A stretch of DNA of 64,000 nucleotides from Xenophilus sp. E41 (GTDB lineage: Bacteria > Pseudomonadota > Gammaproteobacteria > Burkholderiales > Burkholderiaceae_C): assembly GCF_003671765.1 (NCBI RefSeq), contig NZ_QPIB01000041.1:62001-126000 (forward strand), given 5' to 3'. Positions 46,837-56,243 of this stretch are shown one piece after another. Below the pieces are notes generated by a model. That model was not told where the DNA came from and made no database searches. It saw only the letters and a program-made list of their open reading frames with translations. A program made the translations under genes and the position numbers. Position 1 is the stretch's first letter. Every line of letters begins with the position of its first letter.

Positions 46837-48132
46837 TCAGCCGCCCTGCCCGCGCGGCGCCACGGCGCGGTGGCCGATGTCCTTGCGGTACTGCACGCCA
46901 TCGAAGCGCACCTGGGCCGCCACCTCGTACACGCGCTGCTGCGCGAGCTTGACGCTGTCGGCCAGCACGGTGACACACAGCACGCGGCCGCCGCTGGTGA
47001 CGAGCTGCCCGTCCTTGAGCGCAGTGCCGGCATGGAACACCACCGCGTCGGGCGCCTCGGCCGGGATGTTGGTGATGGCGTCGCCCTTGCGCGGCGACAG
47101 CGGGTAGCCGTGCGCGGCCAGCACCACGCCCAGCGCCACGCGGCGGTCCCACTGCAGATCGACCTGGTCCAGCGTGCCGTCGGTGGCATGCCAGAACACC
47201 TCGAACAGGTCGGACTTGAGCCGCATCATGATCGGCTGCGTCTCGGGGTCGCCCATGCGGCAGTTGAACTCGAGCGTCTTGGGGTGGCCCTGCGCGTCGA
47301 TCATCAGGCCGGCGTACAGGAAGCCGGTGTACGGAATGCCGTCCTTCTCCATGCCGCGGATGGTCGGCAGGATGATCTCGCGCATGGCGCGGGCATGGAC
47401 CTCGGCCGTCACCACCGGCGCCGGCGAGTACGCGCCCATGCCGCCGGTGTTGGGGCCTTCGTCGCCGTCGAGCAGGCGCTTGTGGTCCTGGCTGGTGGCC
47501 AGCGCGGTGACGTTCTTGCCGTCGCACATGACGATGAAGCTGGCTTCCTCGCCCTGCAGGAACTCCTCGATGACGACGCGCGCGCCGCCTTCGTTGTGGG
47601 CGACGCCGAACTTGTTGTCGACCAGCATGAAGTCGACCGCCTCGTGCGCTTCGGCCAGCGTCGTCGCCACCACCACGCCCTTGCCGGCCGCCAGGCCGTC
47701 GGCCTTGACGACGATGGGCGCGCCCTTGGCGTCGATGTACGCATGCGCCGCCGCCGGGTCGGTGAAGGCCTCGTATTCGGCCGTCGGGATCTTGTGGCGC
47801 TTCATGAAGGCCTTGGAAAAGGCCTTGGAGCTCTCGAGCTGCGCCGCCGCCTGCGTGGGGCCGAAGATGCGCAGGCCGTGGGCGCGGAACTCGTCCACCA
47901 CCCCTGCCGCCAGCGGCGCCTCGGGGCCCACCACGGTGAGCGCGATCTTCTCCTTCTGCGCCCATTCGCGCAGGGCGACGGGCTCGCTCAGGTCCACGTT
48001 GATGAAGCGCTTGTCGGTCGCCGTGCCGCCATTGCCCGGCGCCACGTACAGCTTGGACACCCGCTCCGACTGGGCCAGGCGCCAGGCCAGCGCATGCTCG
48101 CGGCCGCCGCCGCCGACTACTAGAACCTTCAT
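46837..48132 (-). CDS. purD: Phosphoribosylamine-glycine ligase PurD
   Basis: The 431-residue ATP-grasp enzyme begins [19 protein letters not shown] and has [17 protein letters not shown] and [11 protein letters not shown], typical of PurD. It joins phosphoribosylamine to glycine in purine synthesis. ATG 48132 overlaps the yebC stop by 4 bp, confirming the start. Confidence 0.97.
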   Translation of the reverse strand: MKVLVVGGGGREHALAWRLAQSERVSKLYVAPGNGGTATDKRFINVDLSEPVALREWAQKEKIALTVVGPEAPLAAGVVDEFRAHGLRIFGPTQAAAQLESSKAFSKAFMKRHKIPTAEYEAFTDPAAAHAYIDAKGAPIVVKADGLAAGKGVVVATTLAEAHEAVDFMLVDNKFGVAHNEGGARVVIEEFLQGEEASFIVMCDGKNVTALATSQDHKRLLDGDEGPNTGGMGAYSPAPVVTAEVHARAMREIILPTIRGMEKDGIPYTGFLYAGLMIDAQGHPKTLEFNCRMGDPETQPIMMRLKSDLFEVFWHATDGTLDQVDLQWDRRVALGVVLAAHGYPLSPRKGDAITNIPAEAPDAVVFHAGTALKDGQLVTSGGRVLCVTVLADSVKLAQQRVYEVAAQVRFDGVQYRKDIGHRAVAPRGQGG

Positions 48133-48854
48133 TCGGCGATCTCGGCGTTGTGGAAGACCTCCTGGACATCGTCCAGGTCTTCGAGCACGTCCAGCAGCTT
48201 CTGCATCTTTGCGCCGTCCTCGCCGGCCAGCTCGATGCTGTTCTCGGCCCGCATGGTCACCTCGGCCAGCTCGGGCTTCAGGCCGGCGGCCTCGAGCGCG
48301 TTCTTCACGGCCTCGAACTCCGCCGGGCCGGTCAGCACCTCGATGGCGCCGTCCTCGTGGGTGACCACGTCCTCGGCGCCCGCCTCGAGGGCGACTTCCA
48401 TCACCTTGTCCTCGCTGGTGCCGGGCGCCAGGATGATCTGGCCGCAATGCTTGAACTGGAAGGCCACCGAGCCCTCGGTGCCCATGTTGCCGCCGTACTT
48501 GGCGAAGGCGTGGCGCACCTCGGCCACGGTGCGCACGCGGTTGTCGGTCATGGTGTCGACGATGATCGCCGCGCCGCCGATGCCGTAACCCTCGTAACGG
48601 ATTTCCTCGTAGGTGACGCCTTCAAGGTTGCCGGTCGCCTTGTCGATGTTGCGCTTGATGGTGTCGGCCGGCATATTCGCGGCCTTGGCCTTGTCGACCG
48701 CCAGCCGCAGGCGGGGGTTGGCGCTGAGGTCACCGCCGCCCTGGCGGGCCGCCACCATGATCTCGCGGATGACGCGCGTCCAGATCTTGCCGCGCTTCTC
48801 GTCCTGCCGGCCCTTTCTGTGTTGAATGTTCGCCCACTTGCTGTGTCCGGCCAT
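48129..48854 (-). CDS. yebC: YebC/PmpR-family regulator
   Basis: The 241-residue protein starts [25 protein letters not shown], the unmistakable YebC N-terminus, and shows its three-domain layout. Members bind DNA as regulators or assist translation of proline-rich stretches. It is the first gene of the eight-gene operon to rng; its promoter should lie in the 207-bp space divergent from the halogenase-like gene. Confidence 0.95.
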   Translation of the reverse strand: MAGHSKWANIQHRKGRQDEKRGKIWTRVIREIMVAARQGGGDLSANPRLRLAVDKAKAANMPADTIKRNIDKATGNLEGVTYEEIRYEGYGIGGAAIIVDTMTDNRVRTVAEVRHAFAKYGGNMGTEGSVAFQFKHCGQIILAPGTSEDKVMEVALEAGAEDVVTHEDGAIEVLTGPAEFEAVKNALEAAGLKPELAEVTMRAENSIELAGEDGAKMQKLLDVLEDLDDVQEVFHNAEIAE

Positions 48855-49061
48855 GGCAGTCTGCTCGCGTTTCTCTGCTGTCGATGAAGGGGCGTGATTT
48901 TACCCGGATGCAGGCTGTTCAAGCGCCGATGTCCGACGGGCGGCACGCGAGAGCGTCGCGATAATCGCGCGCCACCCGCAACCGTTGCGGCCACGCGCCA
49001 CCGCGCGCCGAAGCGCCAGGGTGCTTGGGCATACTTGGCGCCTTTGCTGCTTCTTCGCACG

Positions 49062-50411
49062 ATGACATCGACCTCCACCACCGAGCCGTCCCCGCCCCAG
49101 ACCTGCGACGTGTTCGTCATCGGCGGCGGCCCGGCCGGCGCGACCATCGCGGCATTGCTCGCGCGCCAGGGGCGCCAGGTCGTACTGGCCGAGAAGGCGC
49201 ATCACCCGCGCTTCCACATCGGCGAGTCGCTGCTGCCGGCCAACGTGGCCCTGTTCGACAAGCTGGGCGTGCGCGAGGAGGTCGAGAAGATCGGCATGGC
49301 CAAGTGGGGCGTCGAGTTCGTCTCGCCCGACCACGAGCACCGCGTGCAGCTCGAGTTCGCCGAGGGTTGGGACAAGTCGCTCACCCATGCCTGGCAGGTG
49401 CGGCGCTCGGATCTGGACGAGATCCTCTTTCGCCGTGCCGCGGCCGACGGCGCCCAGGCCATCGAAGGCTGCCGCGTGCGCGACGTCGCCTTCGACACCG
49501 ATGGCGCCACCGTGCGCGCCACGCTCGACGACGGCGCCGAGCGCAGCTGGCGCGCCCGCTTCGTGGTCGACTGCTCCGGCCGCGACACCTTCCTGGCCAA
49601 CAAGTTCAAGGCCAAGCAGAAGAACCCGCGGCACAACAGTTCGGCCCTGTTCGGCCACTTCCGCAATGCCGAGCGCGGCGAGGGCAAGCTCGAGGGGAAC
49701 ATCACCATCTTCTGGTTCCAGCACGGCTGGTTCTGGTACATCCCGCTGGCCGACGGCACGACCAGCATCGGCGCCGTGTGCTGGCCCTACTACCTCAAGT
49801 CGCGCACCAAGCCGGTCAAGGACTTCTTCGCCGAAACCATCGCCCTGTGTCCCGCGCTGGTCGAGCGCCTGAAGGACGCGGAGCTGGTCGACGACGCGGT
49901 CTACGCCACCGGCAACTACTCCTACACCAGCACGCATTGCAGCGGCGAGCGCTACCTGATGCTGGGCGACGCCTTCACCTTCATCGACCCGGTGTTCTCC
50001 TCGGGCGTGTACCTGGCGATGCACAGCGCCTTCGAGGGCGTGGCCGTGGTCACCGCCACCCTGGACCAGCCCGCCAAGGCCCCGGCCGCCCGCCGGGCCT
50101 TCGAGAAGTACATGCGCTTCGGGCCGCGCGAGTTCTCGTGGTTCATCTTCCGCGTGACCAACCCGACCATGCGCGAGTTCTTCATGTACCCGCAGAATCC
50201 GCTGCGCGTGAAGGAGGCCCTGATGGGCCTGCTGGCCGGCGACATCCACGGCAAGACGCCGCTGTGGATTTCGCTTCGCGCGCTCAAGGGCTTCTACTTC
50301 GTCGCCTGCGCCCTGCATCCGCGCCGCAGCTGGAACGCCTGGCGACGCCGCCGTCGCAACGTCCGCGACCTGGGCGCGCTGGTCGGCGAGAACGTGGTCG
50401 ACGCCAAGTGA
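49062..50411 (+). CDS. Halogenase-like FAD-dependent oxidoreductase of the aryl polyene-type locus
   Basis: The 449-residue protein has an FAD motif (VIGGGPAGATIAALLARQG), GESLLP and the flavin-dependent halogenase motif WFWYIP (W223-x-W225-x-I-P). Lys81 in MAKWGVEF aligns with the lysine that carries the haloamine in halogenases such as PrnA. So both halogenase determinants are present, though many relatives in pigment loci are not proven halogenases. Xanthomonadins are brominated, which fits. It starts the plus-strand set of four genes; the chorismatase GTG overlaps its stop by 4 bp. Confidence 0.88.
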   Translation: MTSTSTTEPSPPQTCDVFVIGGGPAGATIAALLARQGRQVVLAEKAHHPRFHIGESLLPANVALFDKLGVREEVEKIGMAKWGVEFVSPDHEHRVQLEFAEGWDKSLTHAWQVRRSDLDEILFRRAAADGAQAIEGCRVRDVAFDTDGATVRATLDDGAERSWRARFVVDCSGRDTFLANKFKAKQKNPRHNSSALFGHFRNAERGEGKLEGNITIFWFQHGWFWYIPLADGTTSIGAVCWPYYLKSRTKPVKDFFAETIALCPALVERLKDAELVDDAVYATGNYSYTSTHCSGERYLMLGDAFTFIDPVFSSGVYLAMHSAFEGVAVVTATLDQPAKAPAARRAFEKYMRFGPREFSWFIFRVTNPTMREFFMYPQNPLRVKEALMGLLAGDIHGKTPLWISLRALKGFYFVACALHPRRSWNAWRRRRRNVRDLGALVGENVVDAK

Positions 50412-51451
50412 CGGCCGCGCCCTCCTCCCGCCCCGCGGCGCCGCTGCGCGTGCAGCGCCTGCCGCTGGCCCAGATCCTGGCCAGCGCCGGGCATGACCAC
50501 GCACACGCCCCTTTCGCTGCGCTGACCTACGGCGTCGCCGGCCACGAACCCTGGATGACCGGCGTCGCCGCCCATGTGCTGCTCGAGCACGAGCCGCTGG
50601 CCGACGTGTGGCAGGCCGGGCCGGCCGTGCAGTCCGGCACCACCGGGGTGGTGCGCTGGCGCACCGACGGCGACTGGCTGCTCGGCGTGGTCGACCTCAG
50701 CGAGGCCGACGAGGCCGGCGGCCTGGAACCGCTCGCACGGCGCGCCTACGGCAACGTGTTCGACGCGATGCGCCAGACCGGCTGCACCGAGCTGCTGCGC
50801 ATCTGGAACTACCTGCCCCGCATCAACGCCGACGGCGGCGGGCTGGAACGCTACCGCCAGTTCAACGCCGGCCGGCAGCAGGCCTTCCTGGATGCCGGCG
50901 CGGCCGCTTTCGACGGTGCGCCGGCCGCCTGCGCGCTGGGCCTGCGCGACGGTGGCCTGTGCGTGCGCTTCCTGGCCGGCCGCGTGAAAGCGCTGCCGAT
51001 CGAGAACCCGCGGCAGGTCTCGGCCTACCGCTACCCCGACCGCTACGGCCCGCGGGCCCCGACCTTCTCGCGCGCCGCGCTGGCGCCGCTGGGCGACGGC
51101 CAGGTCGCGCTCTTCGTCTCCGGCACCGCCAGCATCGTCGGCCACGAGACGGTGCACGTGGGCGACGTGCAAGCCCAGGTGGCCGAGACGCTGACCAATC
51201 TGCACACCGTGGTCGGCGAAGCCAACGCCCGCACCACCGCGCGCTTCGCGCTGCAGGACACGGAACCGGTCGTCTATGTGCGGCACCCGGCCGATGCGCC
51301 GCGCATCCGCGCGCAGCTGGCGCAGGCGCTGGGCGAAGACTCGCGCTTCATGCGGCAGGCAGTCTTCCTCGAAGCCGACATCTGCCGGGCCGACCTGCTG
51401 GTCGAGATCGAGACGCACGGCACGGCGGCCGGGAGCCTGATCGCGTCATGA
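50408..51451 (+). CDS. XanB2/FkbO-type chorismatase
   Basis: The 347-residue protein starts at GTG 50408, coupled to the upstream stop. It shows the chorismatase signatures: LLRIWNYLPRINADGGGLERYRQFNAGRQQAF, YRYPDRYGPRAPTFSRA and FVSGTASIVGHETVHVGD. The family hydrolyses chorismate: FkbO and XanB2 give dihydroxycyclohexadienoate or 3-/4-hydroxybenzoate. In xanthomonadin loci XanB2 supplies the hydroxybenzoate starter, and the same role is inferred here because an AMP-ligase and an acyl carrier protein are encoded in the locus. Which product forms cannot be decided. Confidence 0.9.
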   Translation: MTAAPSSRPAAPLRVQRLPLAQILASAGHDHAHAPFAALTYGVAGHEPWMTGVAAHVLLEHEPLADVWQAGPAVQSGTTGVVRWRTDGDWLLGVVDLSEADEAGGLEPLARRAYGNVFDAMRQTGCTELLRIWNYLPRINADGGGLERYRQFNAGRQQAFLDAGAAAFDGAPAACALGLRDGGLCVRFLAGRVKALPIENPRQVSAYRYPDRYGPRAPTFSRAALAPLGDGQVALFVSGTASIVGHETVHVGDVQAQVAETLTNLHTVVGEANARTTARFALQDTEPVVYVRHPADAPRIRAQLAQALGEDSRFMRQAVFLEADICRADLLVEIETHGTAAGSLIAS

Positions 51452-52248
51452 CGCGGTCGCTCGGCCTCCTGAAGGCCATCCTCCTCGCGCCAGTGCTGTA
51501 CGTGCTGCTGCTCGGCCTGGGCCTGGCGTCGCTGGCCTGGAACCTGGTCGCCATGGTGCTCTACCCGGTGCTGCCCACGGCGCGCGGCCGCGTGGTCGGC
51601 CGGGCGGGCATCGCCTACGGATACCGCGGCTTCTGGATCATCGCGTCGATGCTGGGCATGATGCGCATCGACGCGCGCTGCCTGGCGCCGCTGCGCGACG
51701 AGTCCGGGCTGGTGATCGTGGCCAACCACCCGACCATGCTCGACGCGCTGCTGCTGGTGGCGCACCTGCCGCGCAGCGCCTGCATCATGAAGGCGTCGCT
51801 GATGAAGAACGTGTTCCTCGGCGCCGGCGCGCGCCTGGCGCGCTACATCCGCAACGACTCGGCGCGCACCATGATCAAGCTGGCCGTCGCCGATCTGCGC
51901 GACGGTGGGCAGCTGGTGATCTTTCCCGAGGGCACGCGCACCGAAGGCGGCCCGCTCAACCCTTTCCGGCCCGGCGTGACGCTGATCGCCAAGATGGCGC
52001 AGGCGCCGATCCAGACCGTGTTCATCGACACCGACTCGCCCTACCTCGGCAAGGGCTGGCCCATCTGGCGCGTGCCGCCGCTGCCGATCGTGTTCAACCT
52101 GCGGCTGGGCGAGCGTTTCGCGCCCTCGCAGGACAGCGACGCGCTGCTGGCGCAACTCGAAAACTACTACCGCCACCATACGGAACCGCGCACAGGGCGT
52201 GCGCCCGCCACCGAATGCCAGAGCTCTCGCGCACCCACCTTGTCCTGA
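51448..52248 (+). CDS. 1-acyl-glycerol-phosphate-type acyltransferase (PlsC-like)
   Basis: The 266-residue protein has an N-terminal membrane helix pair (ILLAPVLYVLLLGLGLASLAW). The LPLAT motif NHPTMLD (HX4D) and the acyl-acceptor motif FPEGTRT follow. Enzymes of this type in aryl polyene loci are thought to attach the polyene to a lipid. It overlaps the chorismatase by 4 bp and the glycosyltransferase by 34 bp, so the four plus-strand genes are one operon. Confidence 0.9.
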   Translation: MTRSLGLLKAILLAPVLYVLLLGLGLASLAWNLVAMVLYPVLPTARGRVVGRAGIAYGYRGFWIIASMLGMMRIDARCLAPLRDESGLVIVANHPTMLDALLLVAHLPRSACIMKASLMKNVFLGAGARLARYIRNDSARTMIKLAVADLRDGGQLVIFPEGTRTEGGPLNPFRPGVTLIAKMAQAPIQTVFIDTDSPYLGKGWPIWRVPPLPIVFNLRLGERFAPSQDSDALLAQLENYYRHHTEPRTGRAPATECQSSRAPTLS

Positions 52249-52991
52249 TCCCCAGCTACAACACCGGCGAGCGCCTGTTCTCCACCGTCGCCGGTGCGCG
52301 AGCGCAGTGGGGCCCGGTGTGGGTGGTGGTGGACGGCAGCACCGACGGCACTGGCGAGCGCCTGGCGGCGCAGGCCGAAGGCGATGCCGGCCTGCGGGTG
52401 TGGTGCCTGCCCGAGAACCAGGGCAAGGGTGCGGCCGTGATGCATGGTCTGCGCACGGCCCTGGCCGAGGGCTACACGCATGCGCTGACGATGGACTCGG
52501 ATGGCCAGCATCCGGCCGACCTGATCTCGGCCTTTATGCAGGCGTCGACGGCACGGCCCGAGACGATGGTCCTGGGCCGCCCGGTGTTCGACGCCAGCGC
52601 GCCGCTGCTGAGGGTGCGCGGGCGCAAGGTGTCCAACGGCTGGACGCAGCTGGAGACGCTCTTCGCGGGCATCGGCGATTCGCTCTACGGTTTTCGCGTG
52701 TACCCGATCGCCGAGCTGCTGGCGGTGATGGAGAAGCAGCCCTGGATGCGCCGCTTCGACTTCGACACCGAGGCCGTGGTTCGGCTGGCCTGGCGCGGGG
52801 TGAAGCCCGTGAACATCGACGCGCCGGTGAAGTACCTGAGCGCGGAGGAAGGCGGCGTGTCGCACTTCCGCTATGGGCGCGACAACGTGCTGCTGACGTG
52901 GATGCACACGCGGCTCATGGTCGAGTTCGTGCTGCGGCTGCCGGGGTTGCTGGTCCGGCGGCTGTTGAAGAAGCCACCGTTCCAGGACTGA
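52215..52991 (+). CDS. Family 2 glycosyltransferase (dolichol-phosphate mannosyltransferase-like)
   Basis: The 258-residue protein has the GT2 opening LVLIPSYNTGERLF, VVVDGSTDGT and the metal-binding DSDGQHP. It is a single soluble GT-A domain with a short hydrophobic C-terminus (VLRLPGLLVRRLLKK). Similar enzymes are encoded in xanthomonadin and aryl polyene loci and are presumed to decorate the lipid carrier or head group. The start ATG 52215 overlaps the acyltransferase; a 441-bp gap follows. Confidence 0.9.
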   Translation: MPELSRTHLVLIPSYNTGERLFSTVAGARAQWGPVWVVVDGSTDGTGERLAAQAEGDAGLRVWCLPENQGKGAAVMHGLRTALAEGYTHALTMDSDGQHPADLISAFMQASTARPETMVLGRPVFDASAPLLRVRGRKVSNGWTQLETLFAGIGDSLYGFRVYPIAELLAVMEKQPWMRRFDFDTEAVVRLAWRGVKPVNIDAPVKYLSAEEGGVSHFRYGRDNVLLTWMHTRLMVEFVLRLPGLLVRRLLKKPPFQD

Positions 52992-53432
52992 TTCGCCTGT
53001 CTTGGGAATCGTCACGTTTGTGACGAGTTTGGCTGGAGCGCACGGCTGGCCTGGGCTGGCGGGCGATTGCGCTTTTTGCTTTTCTGTGGGCTTTGAGGGG
53101 GTTCGGGCGCTGTGGGCCTGAACCCGGACGGCGGCGCCGGTGTGCGTTCTCCGGCTCAGGCTCGCGCTGACCGTCGTGCGGCACGACGGATGTGCTCGCC
53201 TGGCATCGACGCGCCTTGGGCACTGCACGGCGCCGCGAATGGCGCCTGCGCCCGCACACCGGCACCACCGGCCTGGACCGGGCGCGCGATCGGCCGGCAT
53301 GGGGCGGGCGCGCTTGGTTCAGGCAGCTCTGTTCTGCCGCCGACCCTGCCCCATCCGTTTCGCGGCCGCCGCCAGCGCACCAGCCCATCGTGCCGGCCGA
53401 TCAAACACAGCCCAACAACAAGCCGCCAGCCC
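52992..53432. other. Gene-free gap between convergent halves of the locus
   Basis: This 441-bp stretch between the glycosyltransferase and the ketoreductase has no convincing gene; the short frames in it are low-complexity Arg/Ala/Pro. It holds two hairpins, CGTCAC-N4-GTGACG (53010-53025) and a 9-bp-arm palindrome CCGTCGTGC-G-GCACGACGG (53171-53189), plus a T-rich patch near 53075. It could be a terminator region or a deletion scar. Confidence 0.6.
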
Positions 53433-54167
53433 TTACACCATCCCGCCGTTGATCGAAATCACCTGCCCCGTGATGTACGCCGCCTCCGGCCCGGCGAGGA
53501 AGCCAGCCAGCGCCGCGACTTCCTCCGGCGTGCCCGCGCGCTTGACCGGCACCAGCTGCTGGATCAACGCCGGGTCGAACACCGCATCGGCCATGGGCGA
53601 CGCGATGATCCCCGGCGCGATGGCGTTCACCGTCACGCCGCGCGGCGCCACCTCGAGCGACAAGGCCTTGGTCGCGCTGTTGAGCGCCCCCTTGGCAGCG
53701 GCGTAGTTCACCTGGCCCTTGTTGCCGGTGATCGCCGCCACCGACGAGATGTTGATGATGCGGCCCCAGCGCGTGCGCAGCATCGGCAGCAGCAAGGGCT
53801 GCGTCACGCGGAAGAAGCCGTTCAGCGACACGTCGATCACCTTGTGCCACTGCTCGGCGCGCATGCCGGGCATCACCGCGTCGTCGTGCACGCCGGCGTT
53901 GTTCACCAGCACCTGCACCGGGCCTGCTTCGAGGATGCGCGCGCAGGCCTGGGCCGTGCCCTCGTCGCTCGTCAGGTCGAAGACATGGCACTCGGCTTGG
54001 CCGCCCGAAGCGGCAATGCGCGCAGCCAGCGCCTCGATGGCGTCACGCCGGCCGTTGGCGTGCAGCAGCACGGTGGCGCCGTCGCGCGCCAGGCGCTCGG
54101 CGATGGCCGAGCCGAGGGCGCCGCTGGCACCGGTGACGAGGGCGCGTTTGCCTTGGAGTGAGGTCAT
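53433..54167 (-). CDS. 3-oxoacyl-ACP reductase (FabG-like SDR)
   Basis: The 244-residue protein is a FabG-type short-chain dehydrogenase: TGASGALG, VLVNNAGVHDD, NISSVAAITGNKGQVNYAAAKGAL with the catalytic Ser, Tyr and Lys, and VISINGGMV. It should reduce the beta-keto group of the growing polyene chain on the carrier protein with NADPH. It is the last gene of the minus-strand run from the acyl carrier protein. A ketosynthase commonly follows at this position in aryl polyene loci but none is found. Confidence 0.9.
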   Translation of the reverse strand: MTSLQGKRALVTGASGALGSAIAERLARDGATVLLHANGRRDAIEALAARIAASGGQAECHVFDLTSDEGTAQACARILEAGPVQVLVNNAGVHDDAVMPGMRAEQWHKVIDVSLNGFFRVTQPLLLPMLRTRWGRIINISSVAAITGNKGQVNYAAAKGALNSATKALSLEVAPRGVTVNAIAPGIIASPMADAVFDPALIQQLVPVKRAGTPEEVAALAGFLAGPEAAYITGQVISINGGMV

Positions 54168-54187
54168 GGGGGCTGGTCCGGACAGGT

Positions 54188-54649
54188 TCAGGATGCCGCG
54201 GGCAGCGGCGTGTTGAGGACGACCACCGCGCGGCCGTCGGCCACGGGGCGGCCCGCGCCGTCTTCGACGCGGAAGGCATACATCACCTGGTTCACGTCGC
54301 CCGACAGGCGCTCGGCATGCAGGTGCAGCGGGGCCGGCCGGTCGTCGAAGCGGGCGCCGTGCAGCCGCACGTTGCGCGTACTGGCCAGGAAACCGGCCGA
54401 GGGCTCGCTGCCCTCGGCGGCGAGCAGGCCGCCGTGCAGGGCCATCGCCTGGGCGGCGAACTCGATGGCGCAGGCGCTCATCAGGCCGCTGGCGGTGCGC
54501 AGCGGATTGGCCGGGTCGGCATGGCGCGCCGTCGTGCAGTGGATGGACTGGGCGTCCCAGCGTTCGAGCCGGTCGAGCAGGCACATGTCGCCGCTGTGCG
54601 GGATGCGCGCGGCGATGCCGGCGCGCTCGAGGGTCTGGGGAGCGGTCAT
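54188..54649 (-). CDS. Hotdog-fold 3-hydroxyacyl-ACP dehydratase
   Basis: The 153-residue protein has the pattern IPHSGDMCLLDRLERWD near its start, typical of the dehydratase partner in aryl polyene loci (ApeP-like). It ends with RLSGDVNQVMYAFRVEDGAGRPVADGRAVVVLN. It would dehydrate the 3-hydroxyacyl intermediate made by the adjacent ketoreductase. ATG 54649 overlaps the methyltransferase stop by 4 bp. Confidence 0.85.
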   Translation of the reverse strand: MTAPQTLERAGIAARIPHSGDMCLLDRLERWDAQSIHCTTARHADPANPLRTASGLMSACAIEFAAQAMALHGGLLAAEGSEPSAGFLASTRNVRLHGARFDDRPAPLHLHAERLSGDVNQVMYAFRVEDGAGRPVADGRAVVVLNTPLPAAS

Positions 54650-55419
54650 GTCGTCGAATCCTCGATGTCGGCCACCAGCAGCACGTTGGCGAAGGGCGTG
54701 CCTTCGCTCATCGGCATGGGTTGCACGGAAAAACCCAGGCGCTGGAGCAGCGCGATCCATTCGTCCAGGGTGCGGCCCCAGGTCGGCGATACCTTGTGGC
54801 CGCGGATGCGCGTCACCGTGCGGTCGACCCACTGGCTGATGGCGAAGCCACGCTTGCTGGCCGCATCGCCCACCCTCAGCAGCAGGCGGCCGGGCACGGT
54901 TCGTTCAGATGCGCCGCGCAGCAAGGCGTCGCGCAGGCGCAGCAGCACGCCCTCCTGCGCGGCCAGGTCGACGTAATGCAGCACGTCGAGGATCACCACC
55001 ACGTCGCAGGCCGGGAACTCGGCCGTGCACATGTTGCCGCACACGATGGTCGGCAAGGGCCGGATGTGGCCCACGGACTTCTGCGCCCGCGCCACGTCGC
55101 GCGGCATGAGCTCGATGCCGGTGTAGACCGGCGACGGCGGCGTCGCGGCCCAGCCCTGCGGCCAACGCCCGGCGCGTTGCATGCCGGCCATGCTGTGCAG
55201 CAGGTTGGCGAACAGGCTCTGGCCCGAGCCGATGTCGAGCATGCGCGGCCGCCCGGGGCCGATCAGGCCACGCGACACGATGCCGCGGAAGGCCGGGTCG
55301 TAGCCCAGCTTGCCGCGCGCGAAATGCCAGGCGAAATTGCCGCCCTGCTTGTACGGGGCGCTGGCCTGGTCGTGCAGTTCCCGCCAGGCGGCGTCGGGGG
55401 TGAGGATGGCGGTCGTCAT
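54646..55419 (-). CDS. Class I SAM-dependent methyltransferase
   Basis: The 257-residue protein has the glycine-rich motif I MLDIGSGQSLFANLL and motif YTGIELMPRDVARAQ, then VVVILDVLHYVD, consistent with a class I methyltransferase. The target could be the phenol of the aryl head group or a downstream acceptor; the sequence does not say. It is coupled on both sides (4-bp overlaps), so it is a genuine member of the locus. Confidence 0.87.
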   Translation of the reverse strand: MTTAILTPDAAWRELHDQASAPYKQGGNFAWHFARGKLGYDPAFRGIVSRGLIGPGRPRMLDIGSGQSLFANLLHSMAGMQRAGRWPQGWAATPPSPVYTGIELMPRDVARAQKSVGHIRPLPTIVCGNMCTAEFPACDVVVILDVLHYVDLAAQEGVLLRLRDALLRGASERTVPGRLLLRVGDAASKRGFAISQWVDRTVTRIRGHKVSPTWGRTLDEWIALLQRLGFSVQPMPMSEGTPFANVLLVADIEDSTT

Positions 55420-56243
55420 TGGGTTTCTCTCAGCGCCTCGGGCAGCGTCACCGAGCGCAGGCCCTCGGCGCTCAGACGCGCGAGCAGCGGCGGCAGCACT
55501 TCCAGCACCACGGGCCGGCCCGCCGCAGTACGTGCGGCGTTGCCGTCGTGCAGCAGCAGGATGTCGCCGGCCGCCATCCCGCGGGTCAGACGCGCCAGCA
55601 CCTTGGACGCATCGCCCTCGCGCGTGTCGAAGCCGCGGCGCGTCCAGCTCACCAGTGTGAGGCCGAGCCGATGCAGCACCGGCGCGAGAAAGGGGTTGCG
55701 CAAGCCGGCCGGTGCGCGGAAGCAGCGTGGGCGCTGCCCGGTGACCGCCTCCAGCATCTGCTGGGCGCGCTCGATCTCCGTGGCGTAGCCGCGCGGGCCG
55801 AGGAAGGAGAAGTCGTGCCGGTGCCGCGCCGTGTGGTTCTGGATGCTGTGGCCGCGCGCCACGATGTCCCGCGCCAGTTCCGGGTGCGCCTGCACGCGCT
55901 CGGCGATGCAGAAGAAGGTGGCTTTGTGCCCGGCCGCATCGAGCAGGTCGAGCACCGCGGGCGTCACCGCCGGCTCGGGCCCGTCGTCGATGGTCAGGGC
56001 CACCTGGCGACGCGCGACGGCCGCAGCGGGCAGGCGCGTGATGTTTTCGCCCAACCAGTGGCTGCGCGGCGTGAGCCCGATGGCGGTAATTGCCACATGG
56101 TTGAGCACGACCGCCGCGAGCGCCCACGGCCACAGCGACGGCGCAACCACCACCGCCGCCAGCGCCGCCAGGTGCAGCACCGCGCTGGCGCGCACGAAGG
56201 GCGGCAGCCGCCATGGCGCCGGGCGACGGGCGGCGGTGCTCAT
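55416..56243 (-). CDS. Polysaccharide deacetylase (NodB-type) membrane protein
   Basis: The 275-residue protein has an N-terminal hydrophobic segment (about residues 20-50). The NodB domain follows: motif 1 ALTIDDGPEP, motif 2 HSIQNHTARHRHDF, RAPAG and LLLHDGNAA, so the metal and catalytic residues are present. Such enzymes remove acetyl from GlcNAc-type sugars. Its place between the exporter and the methyltransferase suggests a sugar on the polyene lipid may be deacetylated. ATG 56243 overlaps the exporter stop. Confidence 0.87.
   Translation of the reverse strand: MSTAARRPAPWRLPPFVRASAVLHLAALAAVVVAPSLWPWALAAVVLNHVAITAIGLTPRSHWLGENITRLPAAAVARRQVALTIDDGPEPAVTPAVLDLLDAAGHKATFFCIAERVQAHPELARDIVARGHSIQNHTARHRHDFSFLGPRGYATEIERAQQMLEAVTGQRPRCFRAPAGLRNPFLAPVLHRLGLTLVSWTRRGFDTREGDASKVLARLTRGMAAGDILLLHDGNAARTAAGRPVVLEVLPPLLARLSAEGLRSVTLPEALRETQ

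Noticed and set aside
53156-53404. Small minus-strand frame in the gap of the pigment-type locus
   Set aside because: 82 residues of low-complexity Pro/Arg/Ala sequence without ribosome binding site or family resemblance.
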